A DNA stretch of 64,000 nucleotides from Schistocerca nitens (Eukaryota > Arthropoda > Insecta > Orthoptera > Acrididae): NCBI RefSeq assembly GCF_023898315.1, contig NC_064617.1:714509202-714573201 (forward strand). The letters are read 5' to 3'. The translations under genes were made by a program, and so were the position numbers. The notes below the pieces were generated by a model. The model saw nothing but the letters and a program-made list of their open reading frames with translations. It had not been told where the DNA came from and did not search any database. Within the stretch, counting starts at the first letter, position 1. Each line of letters opens with the position of its first letter. Positions 32,638-42,150 of the stretch are shown here, in pieces.

Positions 32638-33118
32638 GATGAAATTTAAGTATCTTGTCCACATTTCATTCTCAAGATTGTGGCAACTAAAATCGACCAT
32701 ACGGAAAGTATACGCTATGGACTTCTACCTCTGCAAACTCTTCAAAATTTCGTGCAATGGTTTACTACATTTAATGCTGCATAATAACTGCGTTGAACAT
32801 CGAAACAAAATTACGTCACTTATGGGGGGAAGGTATCAGTCAAGAAGACGTGTAAAAATCAAATTTTTGGGCCAAATTGTTTTTGTGAAATCGAATGATA
32901 AGTGTGACAAAGCAGTGGGAACACCATGTGTCTGCACAGGCGAGCAGTGCAGTGATGACAAAATTGCGCACAGCGCGGAATGCGGGGAGCACGTGTCTGC
33001 AGCAGCGAAAGGGTTAATGAAGAGACAAAGCACTAGAAATTTCAAAAAATTGCATTCAAACGAATATAATTCATGAAGTAAGGCACTTCGATATTGTTTT
33101 TAAATAATTAAAATATTT
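32638..33118. other. Unannotated interval
   Basis: A plus-strand frame to 33076 (170 codons from 32564) continues past the repeat, with a Cys-containing segment TPCVCTGEQCSDDK. No family recognised; start and reality uncertain. Confidence 0.3.
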
Positions 33119-33192
33119 AGTTCTGCACAAGGTTTGAACTCATAACCTTTCATGTAGAAGTCCAACACCTTAACTAGTACACTAACGCAGAT
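33119..33192 (-). repeat. tRNA-like fragment, probably a SINE head
   Basis: Minus strand has TTAGTGTACTAGTTAAGG (A-box-like) and GAGTTCAAACC (B-box-like) at tRNA spacing. Stems do not close into a functional tRNA. No SINE body recognised next to it. Confidence 0.35.
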
Positions 33193-33926
33193 TGTCTGCC
33201 TACAGACTACAGTGAGGAGTCTAACACGTTACGCAAAATACTGACAAACACTTTTGGTATGACTATGAATTACTCACGCTTCGTCGAAGTACAATAGGAA
33301 ATAAACAATTACCGCTCTTCTTTAGTGCGAAAAAGCGGTTCGTGAGATTGATACAAACACCTTTCCTTCCTATCGCCTGAATTAGGAGTCTTATTGCTTG
33401 TTTGGTTTAATTAATTAATAGAATATGAAGCAATTGGCATAAAGAACGCTTTTTCCAAACTTTCTATAAAAGAAAGTCTGCTATCAACACATTGCTTTTG
33501 TTCTATTACTTTATTTATGACTGAACGTTTCTAATACTGAAGACACTCGTCCATGCTATGCACTGCAGTCGAGATCTGGCAACGTCGTTCTCTGTTCATT
33601 GGCTGACTGTGTTTTGTGACGTCAGATGCGCAGAACGAACCTAAACTCGGCCGCCAACATAAATGACGCGCACTTTAGTGACAATTTGTGAACAGTGACC
33701 AAGAGAGCCACGGAAATGGATACACCGCAACATATCACAACGAGACTGCCATGCCAGAACTAAGTGAGTGACCATTACACAACACTTCCGTGCAAACATT
33801 AGTCCAGCTTCCAAAGTAACATCACCCCTTACTACTTTTTCTCTTCCTCCACAGGATGACCACAGCATTTACGAAAAGACTATGTAATAACAGTATCACC
33901 TCATTGTAAAATTGTTTTGTAATGCC
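33193..33926. other. Unannotated interval upstream of a hammerhead-like motif
   Basis: 33580-33720 is relatively CpG-rich. It may be the body or terminal repeat of the element that carries the motif at 33927-33972, but I see no ORF and no second copy in the window. Confidence 0.35.
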
Positions 33927-33972
33927 ATTTGGCCTGAAGATGAAGTTTCACCCTCGAAACATGTCGCTAAAT
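33927..33972 (+). ncRNA. Hammerhead-ribozyme-like motif, third locus
   Basis: Stem I strand ATTTGGC (33927-33933), core CTGAAGA (33934-33940), a weak stem II (only GA/TC next to the core), core GAAA (33956-33959), two-pair stem III (A-T, C-G) with loop AT, cleavage triplet GTC (33963-33965), and GCTAAAT (33966-33972) which pairs with ATTTGGC over 7 bp including one G-U. The layout CTGANGA...GAAAC-NN-GTC equals that of the foldback arms, though the flanks differ. Confidence 0.55.
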
Positions 33973-34284
33973 AAATAAGTAATACAATAGTTGACAAAGT
34001 TTGTGACTGGTAGCGATAATTTAAAAAAAAAACCTTTACGTAGTAATAAAAAGTCTTTGTATATAGCAGCGTTTTGGCTTACTGAATATATAATGTTGAC
34101 ATGTGAGGTATTTCACTGTTGTCCTGTCCAGCACTTTCTCCAGGTAACTGATCCATTTGGAACCATTGATGACTGGTGGCAGAAAATGACACGACACCAT
34201 CTCCAGCTACTATAGTTGATGAACTTTCATGATGTGTTGAAGCAGTGAGGAATGATGTACCCCTATCCCTCATCCAGCCTGAAT
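33973..34284. other. Unannotated interval
   Basis: Contains aaataaataagtaatac directly after the motif and otherwise nothing recognised. Confidence 0.4.
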
Positions 34285-34295
34285 TCGATTTGATG

Positions 34296-34515
34296 GTCGG
34301 TTGGTCGATTGTTTTGGGGAAGGAGACCAGACAGCGTGGTCATCGGTCTCATCGGATTAGGGAAGGATGCCCTTTCAGAGGAACCATCCCGGCATTTGCC
34401 TGGAGTGATTTAGGGAAATCACAGAAAACCTAAATCAGGATGGCCGGACGCGGGATTGAACCGTCGTCCTCCCGAATGCGAGTCCAGTGTCTAGCCACTG
34501 CGCCACCTCGCTCGG
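34296..34515 (-). mobile_element. SINE family B, copy 4
   Basis: Minus-strand copy with a short internal deletion (the gacggggaaggaagtcggcc block is missing). Perfect 11-bp target duplication tcgatttgatg at 34285-34295 and 34516-34526. Confidence 0.92.
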
Positions 34516-34526
34516 TCGATTTGATG

Positions 34527-36732
34527 CCTAGACCGTTTAGAGCCATCGTTCCTACCAGAGATGGCAGTTCCATATTCATGATTTCACATGTTATACACAT
34601 CCAAATCTCCTACGAATTAAATGATGCATTTTCCTACTATTCTGTATAGGCAATGAAAGTTATCTAAATAAATAAAAATATAGCCCAAAGTATACTGTTT
34701 ATGGTTGTATGCATGAACTGTGATAGTAAATCAACTGTCATATTGTGAAAGCAAAGCTGTACTGTAATAATAATTGACTATAATGAAAATGGAAGACTTT
34801 CATAATTTAAAAGTTAGTAATCTGCAAAAATTTTTAACAATATAAACTGCCTGAATAATTAACTAGGACATGAAACCTAGAGTAATTGTATTTGCAAAAG
34901 TTGATCACAAACACTGTGTTGGAATAACGTAAGTAGGTCCAGATCGAATAAATAAAAAATAACAATCTTTTCTCCTTACCTCTATTTTGCGCAAATCTGT
35001 ATAATACGTTGCTATGCTAAAGCTGTAAACTACAGTATCTACACAGAGACACTCGAGAGGTGCAATGATCTCCCTGTTAATTTCAAATCGAACAGTTTGT
35101 CGAACATACTTAGGTAGTATCATCCATTAAAAAGAACTGTAAGAGAAAGGTTTGTAAGAAAATGAAATATGCGCACAAATGACAACACTATGGTTTTTTT
35201 GTATTGAGAAAAAGTGCTGAAGGAAGATTTTAAATTTAATGAACTTCTCAACATCCATACAATACACTTTTCTATCTCTCAAGTCTAACAACTTTCCATA
35301 CAATAACTAACTTAGTTCGATGTCACAGCAATAGTGAAAAAGGTAACAACATTCTTCTATTCACCTGACATTCCTTTAAATTTCTTCCTACACAAATCAG
35401 TTTCATAATCATGTCGATTATGCAAAATGATGAACTGAGACATTAAATTTGAATCGTAATATTACCAAAGCTTCCTCACTAAAACTGTTAAACATTATCT
35501 GCCTAACAGTAACACAGTTGACCTTCGACTCTGTCTCAACCAAAGCCAAACGTTGTCTGCTCCACTGCGCCCTCACGCAGCTCAGAGATACTCACTTAAC
35601 TTCTGCTCGCTCACAATCGATTCAGTTACCAAAAATATACATGACGCCTATCAGCAAAGCAAATGAAATTTCGTTATTTGGTATTCTTTCTTTTGTTGAA
35701 ATTTTAATGCCCAGCAGTGTTATAATCAACAGTTGTGATAGCAGTAAAGTAACGAATGTATATTAAACTGGTCGTGTGATTTGGTTTTTCATGAAAATTG
35801 TCATAGCTAGCACTAGGGATGATTCTTTTGAAATTATTAATGTATCTCTCCCTACAACACAAATATCTGAAAGCTCAGCTCCACTACTTTTCCGTTGCTT
35901 AATTTCGTTGATATACTGCAGTTATGAGTCACATGAACTGCGACTCATGTGGATAATTTGCTGTTGGCAATAAATTCTTTAGCCATTGGTAAAGGCATTC
36001 TACCGAGCTCTCTTTTGAGAAGATATTCTTCTTCTTGGCAGCGTCCTAGAAACCGTTCGACTAATTTGTTATGAACTGCTACCCTCAAATTGAGATCTGA
36101 AATTTTATCTGTTTCTGAACAGAAACCAGATGCCTGTGCGCTTAGGCCTTCGAAAGTGTCATTTCAGACTGCGACTTACGTATGTCCGTCATCAATTTTT
36201 TTTTGAAAGCTGTGCCTGAAGTCACAAGTTTCACACACAGCAGTCTGAAAGAAACGATGCTGTACTACGAAACGCAATATTCTGTAAGAATGAAATGTAA
36301 CAGTTTGTTTTTGGACTCCAATTAACGTTGTATTATTATGCGTAATATTTACGTGCAGAAATGTATATCTGTAATTATTTACAAAGGCGTTCTTCTGAAC
36401 CAAGTAGGGATCATTTGTGAGGCAATCCGAGTGTAGTATAACTTCCCGAATAGCGGAAGAATCAGCACAGTAAATGGCTGGTAGGCAGTAGCGCTGATGT
36501 TAGTTGCAGTAGCCCATTCTGTTATAGCACGTGAACTGGAATAGATTTGCATAATGGTAAATATGAAAAGTGACTTGACAAGAGTAAAAATGGAGTCCCA
36601 AATAGAGAGAGAAAGTGACTCTTCTGGGGCGCAATACCCAACTCTGCGTGTGAATATTTTTGCGTTAGACTAATAACTAAGCAACATGATCTTTCGTTAT
36701 ACATTTTATGTAAAATGTATTTATGTACTTCA
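34527..36732. other. Unannotated AT-rich interval
   Basis: No repeat recognised. Minus-strand 35948-36163 is open for 72 codons without an ATG and reads DKISDLNLRVAVHNKLVE and then QEEEYLLKRELGRMP, which has the charge pattern of a helical protein. It may be an old exon or ORF fragment. See findings. Confidence 0.35.
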
Positions 36733-36786
36733 GAATGAAATATTCATTCTGCAGTGGAGCGTGCATTGATCTTCCAGGAAGTTTCT
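36733..36786 (-). mobile_element. Fragment of SINE family D tail
   Basis: gaatgaaatattcattctgc followed by agtggagcgtgcattgatct and ccaggaagttt aligns with the end of family D (compare 21217-21270) with several substitutions. The tRNA head and body are absent. Confidence 0.6.
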
Positions 36787-36925
36787 TATTTATGAAGTGA
36801 CTTCACAATTTAGCCAATAACATAATGCTATCTTTATCCTTTCTGTACGTGTATCTGTTTGAAATAGTAATACAACTTTTCACTTTATTCACGATAAAAA
36901 TGGTAGCAACTGTGAATCAGTCTGA

Positions 36926-37083
36926 ACATAGAGTGATGAATAAAAATCTCCGTCTGTTTCAGAATATCTTTTAGATAATGGGTGAATCTTAGCTGATTAC
37001 AACTTTCACAGCACACTCTTACATTAACTATTTCGTCTTCTTCTGAATTTAGTACGAAAATGTTCATAAAGTTCAATACCTTA
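36926..37083 (-). repeat. Exon-like inverted repeat, copy 2
   Basis: Lies in opposite orientation to 32457-32637. Here the minus-strand frame is open from 37088 to 36885 (67 codons) with no insertion: KVLNFMNIFVLNSEEDEIVN, then CCESCNQLRFTHYLKDILKQ. The third-position and replacement changes between the copies are mixed. Family unknown. Confidence 0.65.
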
Positions 37084-37320
37084 TTCATGTGAGATCCAGT
37101 TCCAAAAATTACATAATTGTCAATAATTTCACTGCCCCAACGTTACCAATCAAACATTCGTCATCATGCATTTCCTTGCGTCGCACTTTACAATGCATGT
37201 CCTACCAACACAGAGTCTCCACTAAGAAAAAACATATCCATGCACTTCTCTATCCACTCGTTAACTGTTAGTCCGTCCAGCCACAGAATCTCGTGCCGAG
37301 GCGCAGAGCGCTGTCAGCTA

Positions 37321-38742
37321 CACTCCTGGAAATTGAAATAAGAACACCGTGAATTCATTGTCCCAGGAAGGGGAAACTTTATTGACACATTCCTGGGGTC
37401 AGATACATCACATGATCACACTGACAGAACCACAGGCACATAGACACAGGCAACAGAGAATGCACAATGTCGGCACTAGTACAGTATATATCCACCTTTC
37501 GCAGCAATGCAGGCTGCTATTCTCCCATGGAGACGATCGTAGAGATGCTGGATGTAGTCCTGTGGAACGGCTTGCCATGCCATTTCCACCTGGCGCCTCA
37601 GTTGGACCAGCGTTCGTGCTGGACGTGCAGACCGCGTGAGACGACGCTTCATCCAGTCCCAAACATGCTCAATGGGGGACAGATCCGGAGATCTTGCTGG
37701 CCAGGGTAGTTGACTTACACCTTCTAGAGCACGTTGGGTGGCACGGGATACATGCGGACGTGCATTGTCCTGTTGGAACAGCAAGTTCCCTTGCCGGTCT
37801 AGGAATGGTAGAACGATGGGTTCGATGACGGTTTGGATGTACCGTGCCCTATTCAGTGTCCCCTCGACGATCACCAGTGGTGTACGGCCAGTGTAGGAGA
37901 TCGCTCCCCACACCATGATGCCGGGTGTTGGCCCTGTGTGCCTCGGTCGTATGCAGTCCTGATTGTGGCGCTCACCTGCACGGCGCCAAACACGCATACG
38001 ACCATCATTGGCACCAAGGCAGAAGCGACTCTCATCGCTGAAGACGACACGTCTCCATTCGTCCCTCCATTCACGCCTATAGCGACACCACTGAAGGCGG
38101 GCTGCATGATGTTGGGGCGTGAGCGGAAGACGGCCTAACGGTGTGCGGGACCGTAGCCCAGCTTCATGGAGACGGTTGCGAATGGTCCTCGCCGATACCC
38201 CAGGAGCAACAGTGTCCCTAATTTGATGGGAAGTGGCGGTGCGGTCCCCTACGGCACTGCGTAGGATCCTACGGTCTTGGCGTGCATCCGTGCGTCGCTG
38301 CGGTCCGGTCCCAGGTCGACGGGCACGTGCACCTTCCGCCGACCACTGGCGACAACATCGATGTACTGTGGAGACCTCACGCCCCACGTGTTGAGCAATT
38401 CGGCGGTACGTCCACCCGGCCTCCCGCATGCCCACTATACGCCCTCGCTCAAAGTCCGTCAACTGCACATACGGTTCACGTCCACGCTGTCGCGGCATGC
38501 TACCAGTGTTAAAGACTGCGATGGAGCTCCGTATGCCACGGCAAACTGGCTGACACTGACGGCGGCGGTGCACAAATGCTGCGCAGCTAGCGCCATTCGA
38601 CGGCCAACACCGCGGTTCCTGGTGTGTCCGCTGTGCCGTGCGTGTGATCATTGCTTGTACAGCCCTCTCGCAGTGTCCGGAGCAAGTATGGTGGGTCTGA
38701 CACATCGGTGTCAATGTGTTCTTTTTTACATTTCCAGGAGTG
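37321..38742 (-). mobile_element. Complete Tc1-type transposon, copy B2 (1,422 bp)
   Basis: Same ends as B1 (CACTCCTGGAAATTGAAA, and CACTCCTGGAAATGTAAA on the reverse complement), flanked by TA at 37319-37320 and 38743-38744. Same length as B1 with no indels. I counted about 14 substitutions. Confidence 0.95.
37476..38498 (-). CDS. Tc1-type DDE transposase (intact, 340 aa)
   Basis: Same start (MPRQRGRE) and layout as the gene at 11101-12123. Catalytic blocks VVFSDESRF, QQDNARPH and SPDLSPIEHVW are all present. Replacements relative to B1 include TSQQIRD to TSHQIRD, SRTLLGR to SRTPLGR, QQRAARL to QHHAARL, CRDRREW to CRYRREW, GTLNSAR to GTLNRAR and GYTLY to GYILY; none hits a catalytic residue. 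Probably able to encode a full protein, although activity cannot be judged. Confidence 0.92.
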   Translation of the reverse strand: MPRQRGREPYVQLTDFERGRIVGMREAGWTYRRIAQHVGREVSTVHRCCRQWSAEGARARRPGTGPQRRTDARQDRRILRSAVGDRTATSHQIRDTVAPGVSARTIRNRLHEAGLRSRTPLGRLPLTPQHHAARLQWCRYRREWRDEWRRVVFSDESRFCLGANDGRMRVWRRAGERHNQDCIRPRHTGPTPGIMVWGAISYTGRTPLVIVEGTLNRARYIQTVIEPIVLPFLDRQGNLLFQQDNARPHVSRATQRALEGVSQLPWPARSPDLSPIEHVWDWMKRRLTRSARPARTLVQLRRQVEMAWQAVPQDYIQHLYDRLHGRIAACIAAKGGYILY

Positions 38743-38744
38743 TA

Positions 38745-38937
38745 TATTAGCACAGTCCATAGCGCTGCCAACATACAAACAGGTTACTTCCAAATGTTAT
38801 CCTTCTTGCATGAGGCGTAACAAGATCTTCTCAAAAACTACCAACATTAATATGTGATTTTCTACCGAGAAAACAGCTTCATAATTTTGCCTTGTATACA
38901 GGATATATAGCGAATCAACCAACCAATCAACAGGATA
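38745..38937. other. Unannotated interval
   Basis: Short stretch between two Tc1-type elements. Confidence 0.4.
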
Positions 38938-39300
38938 TACACTGGCAGAAACAAAATCGCAGCACTAAAAAGTAATTTATGTAGAATAATGAAATTTCGA
39001 CAATACATTTGTCTAGGAAACATATTTAAGTGATTAACATTGCAAACGCAAGTTAAGGCATTACATATATGAAATGCTGCTACATTAATAACTGATTAAC
39101 CGTCAGAAAGTTGAATGCAAGCATGCAATCGTGTATGTATTGTGTCGTACAGATGCCGGATGTCAGTTGACGAGGTGATGTTTGATGCCTCTTCTGCTTG
39201 GTCGGTCAGTACAGGGGACGATTAATGTTGTTTGTGGATCAGGCTGGAGTTGTTGTCAGATGATGTACCGTATGTGTTGGATTGCAGACAGATCTGATGA

Positions 39301-40880
39301 TCAAGCAGGCCATGGCAACATCTCGACACTCTGTAAAGCGTTATCCTGTTGGAAAACACACCTTGGAATACTGTTCATGAATGACAGCGTAAGAGGACGA
39401 ATCACCACAATGACGTACAAATTTGCAGTCAGGGTGCATGAGATAACCACGACAGTTCTCTTGCTGTCATACGAAATCGCCCTCCACACATTAACTCCAA
39501 GTGCAGGTTCAGTGCGTCTAGGACGCAGACAGATTGATTATAGGCCCTCAACCAGCTGGCCACCTTCTAACCAACATACAGACATAACTGGAACCGAGGC
39601 AGAAGCAGCTTTCATCAGAAAACAAAACAAACCTCCACCCTGCCCTCCAATGAGTTCTCGCTTGACACCACTGAAGTCGCAAATGGCGGTGGCTTGGGGT
39701 CAGAGGAATGCACTCTACAGCACGTCTAGCTCTAAGCTGTCTTTGAAGTAACCGATTTGTAACAGTTTGTTGTGTCACAGCGGTGCCAAGTACTCCTCAA
39801 ATTACTGCTGCAGGTGCAGTAGGATGCGCCAGAGCCATACGCCAAACACGATGGTCGTCTACGTATCTATCTACGTGGTTACTCTGCTATTCACAATAAA
39901 GTGCCTGGCAGAGGGTTCAATGAACCACCTTCAAGCTGTCTCACTACCGTTCCACTCTCGAACGGCACGCGGGAAAAATGAGCACTTAAATTTTTCTGTG
40001 CGAGCCCTAATTTCTCTTATTTTATCGTGATGATCATTTCTCCCTATGTAGGTGGGTGCCAACAGAATGTTTTCGCAATCGGAGGAGAAAACTGGTGATT
40101 GAAATTTCATGAGAAGATCCCGTCACAACGAAAAACGCCTTCGTTTTAATGATTGCCACTCCAATTCACGTATCATGTCTGTGACACTATCTCCCCTATT
40201 TCGCGATGATACAAAACGAGCTGCCCTTCTTTGTACTTTTTCGATGTCATCCGTCAGTCCCTGATGCGGATCCCACACCGCACAGCAATACTCCAGAATA
40301 GGGCAGGCAAGCGTGGTGTAAGCAGTCTCTTTAGTAGACCTGTTGCACCTTCTAAGTGTGCTGCCAATGAATCGCAGTCTTTGGTTTGCTCTACCCACAA
40401 TATTATCTATGCGATCGTTACAATTTAGATTATTTGTAATTGTAATCCCTAAGTATTTAGTTGAATTTACAGCTTTCAGATTTGTGTGACTTATCGCGTA
40501 ATCGAAATGTAGCTGATTTCTTTTAGTACTCATGTGAATAACTTCACACTTTTCCTTATTCAGGCTCAATTTCCACTTTTCGCACCATACAGATATCTTA
40601 TCTAAATCATAAATCATTTTGCAAGTCGTTTTGATCATTTGATGAGTGTACAAGTCGGTAAATGACCGCATCATCTGCCCATCTGCCCTTTCGGTAGTGC
40701 CACGTAGCCATCCAGAGCCCGATCTTTGGCGACCGTACATTGCCGTGGCCACCGCTGACAACAGTCATGTACAGTGGCCACATGCCTGTCAACACTTTCT
40801 ACAGTATCGCGGGAAGAACATCCAGCTTCTCGTAGCCCTATTACACGACCTCGTTCAAACTCAGTGAGGTGTCGATAATG
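39301..40880 (-). pseudogene. Tc1-type transposase C, broken
   Basis: N-terminal part (40673-40880): HLTEFERGRVIGLREAGCSS, then RHVATVHDCCQRW. After the retrotransposon insert, 39548-39850: TVTNRLLQRQLRARR, LVPLTP-like segment, then FVLFSDESCFCLGSS. 39301-39489: CVFQQDNALQSVEMLPWPA, where the usual spacing after DNARPH is shortened by a deletion. Stops and frameshifts occur in each part. Related to, but clearly more diverged than, the intact B copies. Confidence 0.8.
39856..40672 (-). mobile_element. CR1/L2-like retrotransposon 3' fragment inside Tc1-C
   Basis: Minus strand starts at the catalytic box (ADDAVIYR) and continues LDKISVWCEKWKLSLNKEKC, KYLGITITNN, LEYCCAVWDPHQG and KVQRRAARFVSSRNRGD, then an untranslated tail with aataaagtgcctggcagagg on the minus strand equivalent. 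The copy is cut exactly at the YADD box. The same family as 10084-13210, but the ORF is better kept (212 codons open at 40123-40761 including flank). Confidence 0.85.
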
Positions 40881-41124
40881 GCCTCTTTATCGTCTTAAAG
40901 GAATTCTTGTATAAACATAAACTCAGCACGACAAATCTCTAAGGTTACAGTCTATATTTAAAGCGAAACTGATTTCCATCCTCATAGTAGAGCTACTAGC
41001 GCCACTCTTATGCGACTGGCGCGAAATTTTAATAAACATAGTTTCTGAGATGTAGAAACATGCCTACTACCTTTTGTTTATGTGACATAACATCTTGCGA
41101 TGTGATTTTTTTTCCGGCAGTGTA

Positions 41125-41822
41125 AATGTCGTAGCTGCTAAATACTTTGGGCAGTCGCACTGGAATGCAGATCATTTGCATATCCAAGCAAGCAGTACAC
41201 TTTATGCCAATTTCACGTTTTTCCCCTCCTATTGTGACATGTAGTTTTCTATATTATTACTGGCGCTTACCATATCGTTAAGTGCGTTCCATTGGCTTCT
41301 GTAATTTATTTCGTTTGTTCGTTACAAACTTTAATTTATGTGAGTTTGCAGGCTTTCGTGGCCGTTTCACAGAAGTTAAAGAGGAAATACGACACGGCTT
41401 AACAATCCAGACTTTACTTTCTTTATGCTAAATCACGTATTTTCACTTCATATTATTATCGATGTGATGTTCATACGTAAATATATAGATGATGATTGAC
41501 AATGCCACCTCCAAATGTAAACACATACAGTCCGATGACACCTAACACTAGTAATCTTACACCTGTGATACTTCTACATTTTAATGTTCCGTTCTTCTAG
41601 AGTCTGCATTCCTTGACATTATTTTCATTGGCTTGTGCTAGTCTTGTCTTTAGCCGCTTCGGGATGACTTTCCCAGATCCCTTGTACAATAATGTGCTGC
41701 GTTCCTATAGGACGTTAATTTCCTACCATTTATATCAAGTTAAGCAAATGTGTTGAACTGTGTATTTTTCATGCTGCACAGTACACAGTAAACTGTTGTT
41801 AATTCTCTAAGAAGTAAGTACA
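41125..41822. other. Unannotated interval
   Basis: AT-rich, no repeat or gene recognised. Confidence 0.4.
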
Positions 41823-42150
41823 TCTCTCGTAATTTTATATTAGCTTGTATTTAATATTTTTACTTTATGGGCTATTATTTACCTGTTTAACTTTTAGCTT
41901 AGTACTCGGTAAAGGCGTGAAAGGATATTTCGGCTTGCACAGTGCACAACAAAATACTTTAATGGACTAAAATGTAACTGCATATCTCGTAAATTTATAT
42001 CAGGTTACATCTAATATATTTTTTTAATTTGCAATTTTTTCTACGTAAGTCATTATTTACGTATTCTTGCTTTTGGCATTGTACTCGATAATGGCGTGAA
42101 AGCCTAAATCTGGATTGTACGCAGTAAATATAGAATGAAATGGGGTGTAT
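41823..42150. repeat. Imperfect tandem dimer of about 160 bp
   Basis: tctcgtaattttatatt near 41824 recurs as tctcgtaaatttatatc near 41984, and ggcgtgaaagg near 41913 recurs as ggcgtgaaagc near 42091, each with similar context. The two units are diverged but collinear. A third partial unit to the left is possible. Confidence 0.5.

Larger units (their letters stand above)
38940..41122 (-). mobile_element. Older Tc1-type transposon C, split by a retrotransposon
   Basis: Terminal repeats CACTGGCAGAAACAAAATC (left) and CACTGCCGGAAAAAAAATC (right, reverse complement), flanked by TA at 38938-38939 and 41123-41124. Between them lie transposase remnants on the minus strand and a CR1/L2-like insert at 39856-40672. 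Without the insert the element would be about 1.37 kb, in line with the family. Confidence 0.85.

Noticed and set aside
42060..42135. Another hammerhead-like core (ctcgataatggcgtgaaagcctaaat)
   Set aside because: Neither CTGANGA nor GAAA is present in the right positions. A faint resemblance to ribozyme-bearing repeats is not enough.
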